Part shown: piece by piece, positions 8,497-21,451 of the stretch
Layout of the letters: every line of letters begins with the position of its first letter
Position numbering within the stretch: position 1 is the stretch's first letter
Assembly (NCBI GenBank): GCA_038214295.1
Contig: JBBQSA010000006.1
Location: 29,146 to 93,145, forward strand
Direction of reading: 5' to 3'
DNA from: SHZI01 sp038214295
GTDB lineage: Bacteria > Pseudomonadota > Gammaproteobacteria > Steroidobacterales > GCA-2729495
Length of the DNA stretch: 64,000 nt
The notes under the pieces: model-generated
Database searches by the model: none
Seen by the model: the letters and a program-made list of their open reading frames with translations, nothing else
What the model was told of the DNA's origin: nothing
Program-made: the position numbers and the translations under genes

Positions 8497-9171
8497 TCAG
8501 CCCGTACCCTCGACGAGCGGCACGAAGGACACGCGCGAAAGCTGTTCCCGCTCCAGGCCGTCGGCGGTCCGCGTGTAGCAGACGAGGTCCTGCTGGCCCG
8601 CGGGTCCGACGGGAATGACCAGCCGCCCGCCCTCGCTGAGTTGGTCGAGGAGCGCACTGGGCACCTCGGCTGGCGCCGCCGCCACGATGATGCCGTCAAA
8701 GGGTGCCTGGCCGGGCCAACCCTGGAAGCCGTCGCCGTGGCGGTAGCGGATGTTCTTGAAACCGAGTTCGTTCAGCCGGATCCGCGCCGCCTGTTGCAGG
8801 CTGCCGATGCGCTCAATCGTGAACAGCTGCCGCACGAACGGTGACAGGACCGCGGTCTGGTACCCGCAACCCGTGCCCACCTCCAAAACCTTCTTCAGCG
8901 GCTTGTCGAGCCCCGAGACCAGCGCCTGCGTCATCAGGGCAACGATCCACGGCTGTGAAATCGTCTGCCCCTGCCCGATCGGCAGCGGGCTGTCCTCGTA
9001 GGCCCGGCTCGCCAGCGCCTCATCGACAAAGAGGTGCCTGGGTACGCTCCGGATACGCTCCAGCACCGCCGTGTTGCTGATGCCGGTCTCCCCGAGCCGC
9101 TGGATGAGCCGCTCACGAGTGCGTGCGGACGTCATACCGATACCGCGGATAGCGCGCTGCTCGCCGGTCAC
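8497..9171 (-). CDS. pcm: Protein-L-isoaspartate O-methyltransferase
   Basis: 224 residues. Uses SAM to methylate L-isoaspartyl residues in damaged proteins, starting their repair. The SAM motif VLEVGTGCGYQTA lies near residue 93, with FDGIIVAAAP and QLSEGGRLVIPVG following, as in the family. The GTG start at 9171 overlaps the surE stop (GTGA), implying coupling; an in-frame ATG at 9135 is an alternative. Part of surE-pcm-nlpD. Confidence 0.95.
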   Translation of the reverse strand: MTGEQRAIRGIGMTSARTRERLIQRLGETGISNTAVLERIRSVPRHLFVDEALASRAYEDSPLPIGQGQTISQPWIVALMTQALVSGLDKPLKKVLEVGTGCGYQTAVLSPFVRQLFTIERIGSLQQAARIRLNELGFKNIRYRHGDGFQGWPGQAPFDGIIVAAAPAEVPSALLDQLSEGGRLVIPVGPAGQQDLVCYTRTADGLEREQLSRVSFVPLVEGTG

Positions 9172-9908
9172 TGCGGCAACCAGTCGGCAATCAGCTCCAG
9201 GCGCGACCGGTCAGTGAGATCGAGCTTGAGCGGCGTCACGGAGACGAATCCGTGCTCAATGGCGTGGAAGTCCGTGCCCGGACCGGCATCCTGGCCCTTG
9301 CCCGCGGCGCCCACCCAGTAGATCCGCCGTCCCTTCGGATCCAGGGACTCCACGACGGGCTCCGCGCGGTGACGGTAGCCAAGGCGCGTCGCCTTAAAAC
9401 CGCGTATGTCTCCGTAGGGAATATCCGGCACGTTGACGTTCAGGATGGTGTCCGGCGGCAGCGGCTTGCCGGCGAGGGTCTGGAACAGTGTGCGGATCGC
9501 CTGGCCCGCCGTGTCGAAGTAGCGGTGCTCGCCAGTCAGGGAAACCGCGATGGCAGGCAATCCCAGGAAACGGCCCTCAACAGCGGCAGCGACCGTACCC
9601 GAATAGAGCACGTCATCGCCGAGGTTGGCCCCGTGATTGATACCGGCGATCACCATGTCCGGCTCCTGCTCCAGAAGCCCGGTTATCGCGAGATGGACGC
9701 AGTCCGTCGGCGTCCCGTTGACGTAGAAAATGCCCTCGCGAGTCTTGCCGACCCGCAGCGGCACGTCGAGCGTCAGGGAGTGGCTGGCCCCGCTCTGGTT
9801 GCGGTCAGGGGCCACGACGGTGATATCAGCCAGGTCCGCCAGGCTCAGGGCAAGCGTGGCGAGGCCATCGGCCTGATAGCCATCGTCATTGGAAAGAAGG
9901 AGACGCAT
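9168..9908 (-). CDS. surE: 5'/3'-nucleotidase SurE
   Basis: 246 residues. Stationary-phase survival nucleotidase and exopolyphosphatase. Metal-binding NDDGYQADG at residues 7-15, plus RNQSGASHSLT, GTPTDCVHLA and the NHGANLGDDVLYSGT segment are all characteristic. Heads the surE-pcm-nlpD operon. A 66-base gap separates it from the divergent smr gene. Confidence 0.96.
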   Translation of the reverse strand: MRLLLSNDDGYQADGLATLALSLADLADITVVAPDRNQSGASHSLTLDVPLRVGKTREGIFYVNGTPTDCVHLAITGLLEQEPDMVIAGINHGANLGDDVLYSGTVAAAVEGRFLGLPAIAVSLTGEHRYFDTAGQAIRTLFQTLAGKPLPPDTILNVNVPDIPYGDIRGFKATRLGYRHRAEPVVESLDPKGRRIYWVGAAGKGQDAGPGTDFHAIEHGFVSVTPLKLDLTDRSRLELIADWLPQ

Positions 9909-9974
9909 TGTTCAGCAGCCGGGACAGTGAAGCCCTAGAATGCTAAAGCATCGTGAGCAGGCGTAGGAGCCCCG

Positions 9975-10523
9975 GTGACACGCAAGGGTGGAAAAAATCC
10001 GGAAACGGACGATCCCACGACTTTCGGGTCCGTGGTTGGGCCCGTCGTGCCGGTCAAGACACGGCTCCGGGTGCCCCTGCGCAAGGCCCCGCCCCCGCCG
10101 CGCGCCCGCTTTTCCCGGGCGGATGACGCAGCTGTTCTCGCGGAATCACTGGCCGCGGGACCCGGCGACATCGGTCTCGAAAACGGCGATGAGCTGCATT
10201 TCCGGCGGCCCCACGTTCCCCTGAAGGTGCTGAAGGACCTGAAGCGCGGGAAGTATTCGATCCAGGACGAACTGGATCTCCACGGCCTCACGGCCAACGA
10301 AGCGCGGCTGATGCTCCGGGCATTCATGACTGACGTGTTGCTGCAGGGCCACCGCTGCGTACGGATCGTCCATGGCAAGGGCCTGCGCTCAGGCCCCGGC
10401 GGCCCGGTCCTCAAGGTCAAGCTGAACAAGTGGCTTCCCCAGTGGGAGCAGGTGCTGGCGTACACGACGGCACCCGCCCGGGACGGGGGCACCGGCGCCA
10501 TGTACGTGCTGCTGGCCCGCTAG
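9975..10523 (+). CDS. Smr-domain protein (SmrA/YdaL-like)
   Basis: 182 residues. The C-terminal Smr domain is marked by ELDLHGLTANEA near residue 97 and VRIVHGKGLRS near residue 132, the two motifs of this DNA/RNA nuclease-like fold. The proline-rich N-terminal 80 residues are a typical variable linker. GTG start with AGGAG upstream. Converges on the enoyl-CoA hydratase gene with 5 bases between stops. Exact substrate cannot be told. Confidence 0.87.
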   Translation: MTRKGGKNPETDDPTTFGSVVGPVVPVKTRLRVPLRKAPPPPRARFSRADDAAVLAESLAAGPGDIGLENGDELHFRRPHVPLKVLKDLKRGKYSIQDELDLHGLTANEARLMLRAFMTDVLLQGHRCVRIVHGKGLRSGPGGPVLKVKLNKWLPQWEQVLAYTTAPARDGGTGAMYVLLAR

Positions 10524-10528
10524 CGGCG

Positions 10529-11275
10529 TCAGTCCTTCTTCAGGCGGTCTGCCAGCTTGCGCATTCCCGCCTGGGTCTCGGCGCTGAACCACCAGCCGGT
10601 TGCTGCGGCCACATCCCCGGAACTCGCCAGGGCCTCGATCAGGCGCGACTTGGCCGCCAGCCGCGTCGTGTTCATCGCGACTGGCGGCAGGGCCAGTAAT
10701 TCGTTGGCACGGGCCAGCGCGGTTGCCAGCAGGTCGTCCGGACCCGTGAGTTCATCCAGCAAGCCGGCGGCCAGCGCCTCGTCCATGGACAGCAGCTGAC
10801 CGCGAGTCGCCATGCTTCGCGCCAGCCGCGGGCCGACCGCCTCCGCGAGCGCCATAAGGATGGTGCCCGGCACCGGCAGACCCACCTGCACCTCGTTGAG
10901 CCCGATCCTGAACCGGCCGGTGACCCCAATCCGGTAATCGCAATGAAGCGCCAGGACGGCGCCGCCCGCCGGCGCGTGACCCGAAACGGCCGCAATCACC
11001 GGCACCGGGCTGGCGGCCAGCTGGCGGGTCAGGGTGAAAAAGAGACTCCAGAACGCCTCGACCTGCCGCCGGTCCTGCGCGAGCAGCTCCGGCACGTCCA
11101 GCCCGCCGCTGAACATACCGGGCCGGCCGGTCAGTATCAGGGCATGGGCGCCGTCCATCCGCGCCGTTTCCAGGGCTGCCAGCAGCCGCTCCACCAGTTC
11201 CCGGTTGAGGGCGTTGGCGGGCGGGCGATCCATCCGGATCTCCGCAACGGCCTCATGGAACTGGATGTGCAGCAC
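10529..11275 (-). CDS. Enoyl-CoA hydratase/isomerase family protein
   Basis: 248 residues of the crotonase fold. Oxyanion-hole segments are visible (MFSGGLDVPELL and SGHAPAGGAVLALHCDYRI), followed by LNEVQVGLPVP. Only the first of the two catalytic glutamates of true hydratases seems to be present in that segment, so an isomerase or other crotonase reaction is as likely as hydration. It follows ftsB with a 28-base gap, where E. coli has ispD-ispF, so it is probably the last gene of the long operon. Confidence 0.82.
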   Translation of the reverse strand: MLHIQFHEAVAEIRMDRPPANALNRELVERLLAALETARMDGAHALILTGRPGMFSGGLDVPELLAQDRRQVEAFWSLFFTLTRQLAASPVPVIAAVSGHAPAGGAVLALHCDYRIGVTGRFRIGLNEVQVGLPVPGTILMALAEAVGPRLARSMATRGQLLSMDEALAAGLLDELTGPDDLLATALARANELLALPPVAMNTTRLAAKSRLIEALASSGDVAAATGWWFSAETQAGMRKLADRLKKD

Positions 11276-11303
11276 GGCTATGTGGAACCAGTGCGGGGAC
11301 CGA

Positions 11304-11609
11304 TCAGCCGGTTGGCCCGGGAGCTCCGAAAAGGTAGAAGGTCTCGGCAGGCCCGATCAGCCCGAGGTCGGCCCGGGCGCGCTCCTCGACCGCGCTATCG
11401 CCCTTGCGCAGCTCGACGACCTCGAACTCGAGGCGCTGGTTGCGCTGGCTGAGACGGCTGTTCTCAGCCATCTGCTCGGTGATCAGGCTGCCCAGGCGCG
11501 CCACTTCCCGATAGCCGTCATCCGACACCCACAGCCTGACTTGCAGCAGCAGGAGCAGCACCGACAGCAGCCCGATGCCCGCCCGGACTGCCAGAATTTC
11601 GCCCCGCAT
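11304..11609 (-). CDS. ftsB: Cell division protein FtsB
   Basis: 101 residues: short cytoplasmic tail, one transmembrane helix (about residues 6-23), then a periplasmic coiled coil (ITEQMAENSRLSQRNQRLEFEVVELRKG) and the ERARADLGLIGPAETFY C-terminus typical of FtsB. Works with FtsL and FtsQ to activate septal peptidoglycan synthesis. Start set at MRGEI because the upstream frame extension overlaps eno. The eno-ftsB order is conserved. Confidence 0.93.
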   Translation of the reverse strand: MRGEILAVRAGIGLLSVLLLLLQVRLWVSDDGYREVARLGSLITEQMAENSRLSQRNQRLEFEVVELRKGDSAVEERARADLGLIGPAETFYLFGAPGPTG

Positions 11610-11655
11610 ATCGCCCCCTCCGCAGCGGCCCCTTGGCCCCCGAAAGCGCCGGCCG

Positions 11656-12939
11656 TCAGCCCGGCAACGCGACGGGAAACGCCGACCTTCCCGCGTACTG
11701 TGCCTCGGCGCCCAGCAACTCTTCAATCCGCAGCAGCTGATTGTACTTCGCGATCCGGTCCGAACGGCAGAGGGAGCCCGTCTTTATCTGGGTCGCACGG
11801 GTCCCCACGGCGATATCGGCGATGGTCGAGTCCTCGGTCTCGCCGGACCGGTGCGAAATCACGGCGGCGTACCCGGCATCCACCGCCATGTCGATGGCAG
11901 CCAGCGTCTCGGTCAGCGTCCCGATCTGGTTGGGCTTGATCAGGATGGCATTGGCGATCCCGTCCGCTATGCCGCGGGAGAGAATCGAGGTATTGGTCAC
12001 GAACAGGTCATCGCCGACCAGCTGCAGCCGCTTGCCGAGCGCCCGGGTCAGCAGCGCCCACCCGTCCCAGTCGTCCTCCGCCATACCGTCCTCGATCGAG
12101 ATAATCGGGTACCCGCGGGCCAGGCCGGCAAGATAGTCGGCAAAACGCACCGGCGTGAAGGTCCTTCCCTCGGACTCGAGGTGATAGACACCGTCGCGGA
12201 ACAACTCGGTGCTCGCAACATCCAGCCCGAGAAATACATCGTGGCCCAGCGAGAAACCCGCCTTGCCGACGGCCTCGGCGATGGTATCGAGGGCCGCCGC
12301 ATTCGAGGGGAGGTTGGGTGCAAAGCCCCCCTCGTCTCCCACCGCCGTACTGAGGCCCATGCCCCTCAGCACGGACTTCAGCGCATGAAAGATCTCGGTG
12401 CCATAGCGCAGCGCCTCACCAAAGGAGCTGGCACCAACGGGCAGGACCATGAACTCCTGGATGTCCACGCTGTTGTCGGCGTGGGCGCCACCGTTAATGA
12501 TGTTCATCATCGGCACCGGCAGCACCGTGCTCGTCCCCAGCGTCCGGAACAGCGGCTCACCGCGATCCGCCGCCGCGGCGTGGGCGGCGGCAAGGGAAAC
12601 AGCCAGGATGGCATTGGCGCCCAGGTGCTCCTTGTTGGGCATCCCGTCGAGATTGATCATCTTCCGGTCGAGCGTCTTCTGGTCGCGGCCGTCAAGACCA
12701 AGCAATTCACTGCGGATTTCGCCATTGACCATTGTCACGGCGCGACGCACGCCCTTGCCGAGATAGCGGCTGGGATCACCGTCCCGGAGCTCGACGGCCT
12801 CGCGGCTCCCGGTGGAAGCGCCGGAGGGTACGGCGGCGCGCCCCAGCACTCCGCTCTCCAGCCGGACTTCGGCTTCAACCGTGGGATTTCCGCGGGAGTC
12901 CAGGATCTCCCGGCCATGGACATCGACAATCGCGCTCAT
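11656..12939 (-). CDS. eno: Enolase
   Basis: 427 residues. Converts 2-phosphoglycerate to PEP. Signature segments include SGASTGSREAVELRDGD near residue 38, the metal ligand region SIEDGMAEDDWDGW, LVGDDLFVTN and ILIKPNQIGTLTET. ATG at 12939 shares one base with the kdsA stop (TGATG), so eno is coupled to kdsA, which uses enolase's product PEP. Confidence 0.98.
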   Translation of the reverse strand: MSAIVDVHGREILDSRGNPTVEAEVRLESGVLGRAAVPSGASTGSREAVELRDGDPSRYLGKGVRRAVTMVNGEIRSELLGLDGRDQKTLDRKMINLDGMPNKEHLGANAILAVSLAAAHAAAADRGEPLFRTLGTSTVLPVPMMNIINGGAHADNSVDIQEFMVLPVGASSFGEALRYGTEIFHALKSVLRGMGLSTAVGDEGGFAPNLPSNAAALDTIAEAVGKAGFSLGHDVFLGLDVASTELFRDGVYHLESEGRTFTPVRFADYLAGLARGYPIISIEDGMAEDDWDGWALLTRALGKRLQLVGDDLFVTNTSILSRGIADGIANAILIKPNQIGTLTETLAAIDMAVDAGYAAVISHRSGETEDSTIADIAVGTRATQIKTGSLCRSDRIAKYNQLLRIEELLGAEAQYAGRSAFPVALPG

Positions 12940-13787
12940 CAGTTCCTCTTTTCTCGCAGTTCCAGCTCGACGAGTGGCCGTTTCTTGACGACCGTGTCGA
13001 GCTCAGCCAGGGTGATCAGCAGCTGCTCCATGAGGTGCAGCGGCCAGGCATTGGGGCCATCGGAGAGAGCCCGCTCCGGATCCGGATGGGTCTCCATGAA
13101 CACCCCGGCCACGCCGGCGGCCACGGCGGCCCGCGCCAGCACCGGAACAAACTCCCGCTGACCACCGGATGCATCGCCCTTGCCCCCGGGAAGCTGCACG
13201 GAGTGGGTGGCGTCGAACACGACCGGCCGCCCGGTTTCCCTGAGCACCGACAGGGACCGCATGTCCGTCACCAGATTGTTGTAGCCGAACGTGAAGCCCC
13301 GCTCGCAGACCATGATGCCGGGGTTGCCGGTGCTCTCGGCCTTGTGCACGACATTGGCCATTTCCCAGGGCGAGAGAAACTGCCCCTTCTTGATATTGAC
13401 CGGCCTGCCCTGGGCAGCGACCTTAATTATGAAGTTGGTCTGCCGGCAGAGAAATGCAGGGGTCTGCAGCACATCCACCACAGCCGCCACTTCGTTGAGT
13501 GGCGAATCCTCGTGTACATCCGTCAGTACCGGGACACCGAGCTGCAGGCGCACACTCTCGAGTACGCGCAAGCCCTCCTCGATGCCCGGGCCACGGTAGC
13601 TCTTCAGCGAGGAGCGATTGGCCTTGTCATAGGAGGACTTGAAGATAAACGGGATATTCAGCCGGCGGGTGATTTCCTGCAGTGTCCCCGCCGTCTCCAC
13701 GGCCAGCGTCTCCGTCTCGACCACGCACGGCCCGGCAATCAGGAACAGTGGCTGGTCGGCGCCGACCTCGAAACCGGAAAGCCTCAT
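12939..13787 (-). CDS. kdsA: 3-deoxy-8-phosphooctulonate synthase
   Basis: 282 residues. Condenses PEP with arabinose 5-phosphate to Kdo-8-phosphate for lipopolysaccharide. Family segments: LIAGPCVVETE at residue 17, IFKSSYDKANRSS, VLTDVHE and FDATHSVQLPGG. Overlaps pyrG by ATGA. Supplies the Kdo needed to follow the lipid A steps encoded by lpxD/A/B in the same operon. Confidence 0.97.
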   Translation of the reverse strand: MRLSGFEVGADQPLFLIAGPCVVETETLAVETAGTLQEITRRLNIPFIFKSSYDKANRSSLKSYRGPGIEEGLRVLESVRLQLGVPVLTDVHEDSPLNEVAAVVDVLQTPAFLCRQTNFIIKVAAQGRPVNIKKGQFLSPWEMANVVHKAESTGNPGIMVCERGFTFGYNNLVTDMRSLSVLRETGRPVVFDATHSVQLPGGKGDASGGQREFVPVLARAAVAAGVAGVFMETHPDPERALSDGPNAWPLHLMEQLLITLAELDTVVKKRPLVELELREKRN

Positions 13788-15430
13788 GCCCGGACTGCGG
13801 CGGGCAGCTCCTCCGCCCGGAAGCTCCGGGCGGCGCGGACAAAGCCGCTGAACAGCGGATGACCGTCCCGGGGGTTCGAGCGGAATTCCGGATGGAACTG
13901 GCAGGCGAGGAACCAGGGATGGTCCGGCAGCTCGACTATCTCGACAAGGCCATCAATTGAAAACCCGGACACCACCAAGCCGGCGCTGCTCATCTGGTCG
14001 AGGTAGTTGTTGTTGAATTCGAACCGGTGACGGTGCCGCTCGCGGACCGTCTCGGTGCCATACAGGTCGTGGGCGAGCGTGCCGGCCTGCAGGCGGCATT
14101 CCTGGGCGCCAAGGCGCATCGTGCCGCCCATGCTGGAACCCGTGTCGCGCTTCTGCAGGGAGCCGTCCCGGTCCTGCCACTCGGAAATGAGCGCGATCAC
14201 CGGGTGCGGACTCTGCGCATCAAACTCGGTGCTGTGCGCGCCCTTCAGGCCAAGTACATTGCGGGCAAACTCGATGACCGCCACCTGCAGGCCGAGGCAG
14301 ATGCCAAGGTATGGCACGCCGTTCTCGCGCGCATAGCGCACAGCCGCGATCTTGCCCTCGATGCCGCGCTCGCCAAACCCGCCGGGAACCAGGATGGCGT
14401 CCACGCCCGAGAGCGCGCCAGTGCCGTCCTTCTCGATATCCTGGGATTCGATGTAGCGGATATTGACCCGGGTGCGGGTCTTCAGCCCCGCGTGCATCAG
14501 GGACTCGCTGAGCGAAATATAGGCATCCCGCAGGTCGACGTATTTGCCGACCATCGCAATCGTAACCTCGGCCTCGGGGTTCCGGCGGGCCGCGACCACA
14601 GCCTCCCATTCCGCCAGGTCGGCCTGGGGAACGGAAAGCCCCAGGCGATCGACCACGATCGAATCGAAACCCTGGCCACGAAGCGCCATCGGCAGCTTGT
14701 ACAGGTCATCGACGTCGACGGCCGAGATGACCGCCTTCTCCTGCACGTTGGTAAACAACGCGATCTTCCGCCGCTGCTCGTCCGGCAGTGCCTTCTCGGA
14801 CCGGCAGACGAGGATGTCGGGCTGGATGCCGATCGAGCGGAGTTCCTTCACGGAATGCTGGGTGGGTTTCGTCTTGATCTCGGCCGACGAGGCGATGTAC
14901 GGCACCAGCGTCAGGTGCACATACACGCAGTTCTGCGGGCCCAGGTCCACGCCCATCTGGCGAATCGCTTCGAGGAAAGGCAGGGACTCGATGTCGCCCA
15001 CCGTGCCGCCGATCTCCACGATGCAGATGTCAGCGTCCCCGGCCCCGAGCCGGATGCACCGCTTGATCTCGTCCGTTACGTGGGGAATGACCTGGACGGT
15101 GGCGCCGAGATAGTCCCCCCGGCGTTCCTTCGCAATGACGCTGCCGTAGATACGGCCCGTCGTGAAGTTGCTGTTGCGGCCGGTCGTCGTCCGGACAAAG
15201 CGCTCGTAGTGTCCCAGATCGAGGTCAGCCTCCGTGCCGTCCGCAGTGACGTAGACCTCTCCGTGCTGGAAGGGGCTCATGGTGCCCGGATCGACGTTGA
15301 GGTAGGGGTCCAGCTTGATCATGGACACCTTCAGGCCGCGGGCCTCGAGAATTGCCCCGAGAGACGCCGCGGTGATGCCCTTGCCCAGCGAGGACACGAC
15401 ACCACCAGTCACAAAAATATAGCGGGGCAT
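13784..15430 (-). CDS. pyrG: CTP synthase
   Basis: 548 residues. Amidates UTP to CTP using glutamine. N-terminal synthetase domain with FVTGGVVSSLGKGI at residues 4-17; C-terminal class I glutamine amidotransferase with the nucleophile in GICLGLQ and the HPEF motif of the triad. The ATG at 15430 begins MPRYIF, the usual N-terminus; a start five codons earlier is possible. A 186-base gap to tilS precedes it and may hold an internal promoter, but I saw only weak matches. Confidence 0.97.
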   Translation of the reverse strand: MPRYIFVTGGVVSSLGKGITAASLGAILEARGLKVSMIKLDPYLNVDPGTMSPFQHGEVYVTADGTEADLDLGHYERFVRTTTGRNSNFTTGRIYGSVIAKERRGDYLGATVQVIPHVTDEIKRCIRLGAGDADICIVEIGGTVGDIESLPFLEAIRQMGVDLGPQNCVYVHLTLVPYIASSAEIKTKPTQHSVKELRSIGIQPDILVCRSEKALPDEQRRKIALFTNVQEKAVISAVDVDDLYKLPMALRGQGFDSIVVDRLGLSVPQADLAEWEAVVAARRNPEAEVTIAMVGKYVDLRDAYISLSESLMHAGLKTRTRVNIRYIESQDIEKDGTGALSGVDAILVPGGFGERGIEGKIAAVRYARENGVPYLGICLGLQVAVIEFARNVLGLKGAHSTEFDAQSPHPVIALISEWQDRDGSLQKRDTGSSMGGTMRLGAQECRLQAGTLAHDLYGTETVRERHRHRFEFNNNYLDQMSSAGLVVSGFSIDGLVEIVELPDHPWFLACQFHPEFRSNPRDGHPLFSGFVRAARSFRAEELPAAVRA

Positions 15431-15616
15431 GGCACCCATCTCCACCGACCGGGTCGGCTAGTTGATCAGCCAAAACAGCGCGAAACGCCCTACCGGCGGT
15501 GAGGCTCGGGTAAGGCGGGTCGATACCTGGGCTGGACGCTCCATCAAGGAGGCAGATGGGGAGCAAAAGTTACCAGATAGCCCCGTGCGGGACAATGTGT
15601 GCGACGCCAGGCTGCG

Positions 15617-16966
15617 TCACTGGATCGGGGCGTGCCCGGACCAGACGACCTCGTGGCCAACTTCCTCCGGAGCCGCCGCAGCCCAGTCGGCGGTCCACAG
15701 ATCGGCCACGGCGGCCAGTCTGCCGCCGGCGAATATAAGGGGCACATGGCAGCGCATCCAGGGCACGATGGCGCGGGACTGGAACAGGAATTTCAGCGTC
15801 CGGTGATGCCGGTCGGCCCCGGCGCGCACCCGCTCGCCGCCACTGCGGAATGCCACCTCCAGGCCGTCTGAAAGGAGCGCCGGCGCCAGCCCGGCGCCGG
15901 CGCCAGCCCGCAACGCCAGCCTGCCGCGAACGCCGCCGAGCGGGAGCGGGCCTCCGCTCCACGACACCACCGGATCGGCACCCGCGGCTCCGGCAGGTAC
16001 GGCCGTGTCCAGCAGGTACAGACAGCCGCGAAAGCGCCGGATCTCGTGCCCGGCCCAACCGAGGACCGGCTGCTTGCCGGTACCAGCGTCGAGCAACTGG
16101 CTGAGGCCTGCCCGCAAGCGCCGCTCGGGCGGGATCGCCCAGCCCCGCTCCCGCGCCAGGTAGCGAAGCAGGTTGCGCTGCCGGGCCGGGTCCAGTTGCC
16201 GAAGCGGCGCGAGTAGCAGCCGGTCGCCGGAAGCCACCGTGGCCGCATCGGCCCGGGCCAGGTCGGCCAGCAGGCCCGCCGCCTCCGCCGCCAGCGCGGC
16301 GCTCCGGGCGGCGGCGCCGGCGGCCGCCGGGAAGCGCCTGCGGATCAGTGGCGTGACGCTGTGACGGAGGAAACCCCGGTCGTAGGCGGGGTGTGCATTC
16401 ATGGGGTCGGTGAGCCAGGTGATGCCGCCGGGCTCGAGCTCGCTGCGGGCATAGGCGGCCAGGCCCTGCCCGGGAACCGCTAGCAGGGGCCGGCACAGCT
16501 GGCCCGCACCGAACGGCGCCACGCGCGGAATCCCCGCCAGGCCGCTGACGCCGGAGCCACGCAACAGGTGCAGCAGGACTGTCTCCAGTTGATCGTCCGC
16601 ATGATGCGCGGTCAACAGCCACTCTCCAGGCTGCAGTTCGGCCTGCAGGGCCGCATAGCGCGCCTCCCGCGCCGCGGCCTCCAGCCCGCCCCCTCGTTCG
16701 CGGACCGTCACACGCAGCAGGCCACAGGGCACGTCGAGGCGTCGCGCCACGTCCGCGCAGTGCTCCTCCCAGTGATCCGCGTCAGGCTGCAGCCCGTGAT
16801 TGACGTGCAGGGCCCGGAGGCGAAACGCCGCAGGCTGCCGCAGGCTGGCGAGCGCGTGCAGGAGCACCGTGGAATCGCGGCCACCGCTGAAAGCCACGCA
16901 GAGGGCACTGTCCCGGGGCAGGGCGCCGAGCAATGCCTGCCTGATGGCTTCGGAATCGGGACGCAT
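15617..16966 (-). CDS. tilS: tRNA(Ile)-lysidine synthetase
   Basis: 449 residues. Modifies C34 of tRNA-Ile(CAU) to lysidine so it reads AUA. PP-loop ATPase motif FSGGRDSTVLLH near residue 28, then TAHHADDQLET, and C-terminal substrate-binding domains. Lies between accA (18-base gap) and pyrG as in many gammaproteobacteria. Confidence 0.94.
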   Translation of the reverse strand: MRPDSEAIRQALLGALPRDSALCVAFSGGRDSTVLLHALASLRQPAAFRLRALHVNHGLQPDADHWEEHCADVARRLDVPCGLLRVTVRERGGGLEAAAREARYAALQAELQPGEWLLTAHHADDQLETVLLHLLRGSGVSGLAGIPRVAPFGAGQLCRPLLAVPGQGLAAYARSELEPGGITWLTDPMNAHPAYDRGFLRHSVTPLIRRRFPAAAGAAARSAALAAEAAGLLADLARADAATVASGDRLLLAPLRQLDPARQRNLLRYLARERGWAIPPERRLRAGLSQLLDAGTGKQPVLGWAGHEIRRFRGCLYLLDTAVPAGAAGADPVVSWSGGPLPLGGVRGRLALRAGAGAGLAPALLSDGLEVAFRSGGERVRAGADRHHRTLKFLFQSRAIVPWMRCHVPLIFAGGRLAAVADLWTADWAAAAPEEVGHEVVWSGHAPIQ

Positions 16967-16984
16967 GTTCCCGCGCGGGCGCGC

Positions 16985-17944
16985 TCAGTTCTCCCGGAAA
17001 CTGCCGTAGGACTTGAGTCGTGCAGCACGGCGCCGCAGGAGTTCGTTCACATCGAGCGCCTCGAGATCACGCAGGTGACTGACCAGCGCTGAACGCACGG
17101 AGTTCGCCACGCTCGCCGGGTCCCGGTGGGCGCCGCCAAGCGGCTCACGGATCACCTCATCGATGAGGCCGAGCTCCCGCAGGCGCGGCGCGGTGATACC
17201 CATGGCCTCGGCAGCCGTCTCGGCCTTCTCGGCACTCTTCCACAGGATGTTGGCGCAGCCCTCGGGCGAGATCACGCTGTAGACGCTGTACTCGAGCATG
17301 ATGACCCGGTCGGCAACCCCGATCGCCAGCGCGCCGCCGGAGCCGCCCTCCCCGATCACGATGCTGATAATCGGCGTCTTCAGGCGCGCCATCTCGAAAA
17401 GGTTGCGGGCTATTGCTTCGCTCTGGCCCCGCTCCTCCGCGCCGATGCCGGGATAGGCTCCCGGCGTATCGATAAAGGTCAGTACCGGGAGGCGAAACTT
17501 CTCGGCCAGCTTCAGCAGACGCAGGGCCTTACGGTAGCCCTCGGGCTTCGGCATGCCGTAGTTGCGCCGGACCCGTTCCTTCGTGTCGCGCCCCTTTTGC
17601 TGGCCGATGAACACGACCGGCTTGCCGTCCAACCGTCCGAGGCCACCCACCATCGCGGGGTCGTCGGCAAACATGCGATCGCCATGCAACTCCTGGAACT
17701 CCGGACTGATGGCGGCGAGGTAGTCCAGCGTGTACGGCCGCATCGGGTGCCGGGCCAGCTGGGCGATCTGCCAGGAGGTGAGACTGGAGAAGATACTGCG
17801 GGTCAGGGCGTCACTCTTCGACTTGAGCCGCGTGATCTCGTCGCTGATGTTGATCTCGGAGTCATCGCCAACGTAACGCAGCTCGTCGATCTTGGCCTCG
17901 AGCTCGGCAATTGGCTGTTCAAAATCCAAAAATTTCAGATCCAT
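16985..17944 (-). CDS. accA: Acetyl-CoA carboxylase carboxyltransferase subunit alpha
   Basis: 319 residues, matching E. coli AccA. With AccD it transfers carboxyl from biotin to acetyl-CoA, the first committed step of fatty acid synthesis. N-terminus LDFEQPIAELEAKIDELR is typical; the carboxyltransferase core shows GRDTKERVRRNYGMPKPEGYRK and GEGGSGGALAIG. 12 bases downstream of dnaE. Confidence 0.97.
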   Translation of the reverse strand: MDLKFLDFEQPIAELEAKIDELRYVGDDSEINISDEITRLKSKSDALTRSIFSSLTSWQIAQLARHPMRPYTLDYLAAISPEFQELHGDRMFADDPAMVGGLGRLDGKPVVFIGQQKGRDTKERVRRNYGMPKPEGYRKALRLLKLAEKFRLPVLTFIDTPGAYPGIGAEERGQSEAIARNLFEMARLKTPIISIVIGEGGSGGALAIGVADRVIMLEYSVYSVISPEGCANILWKSAEKAETAAEAMGITAPRLRELGLIDEVIREPLGGAHRDPASVANSVRSALVSHLRDLEALDVNELLRRRAARLKSYGSFREN

Positions 17945-17956
17945 GGCGAAACCTTA

Positions 17957-21447
<3,491 letters not shown>

Positions 21448-21451
<4 letters not shown>

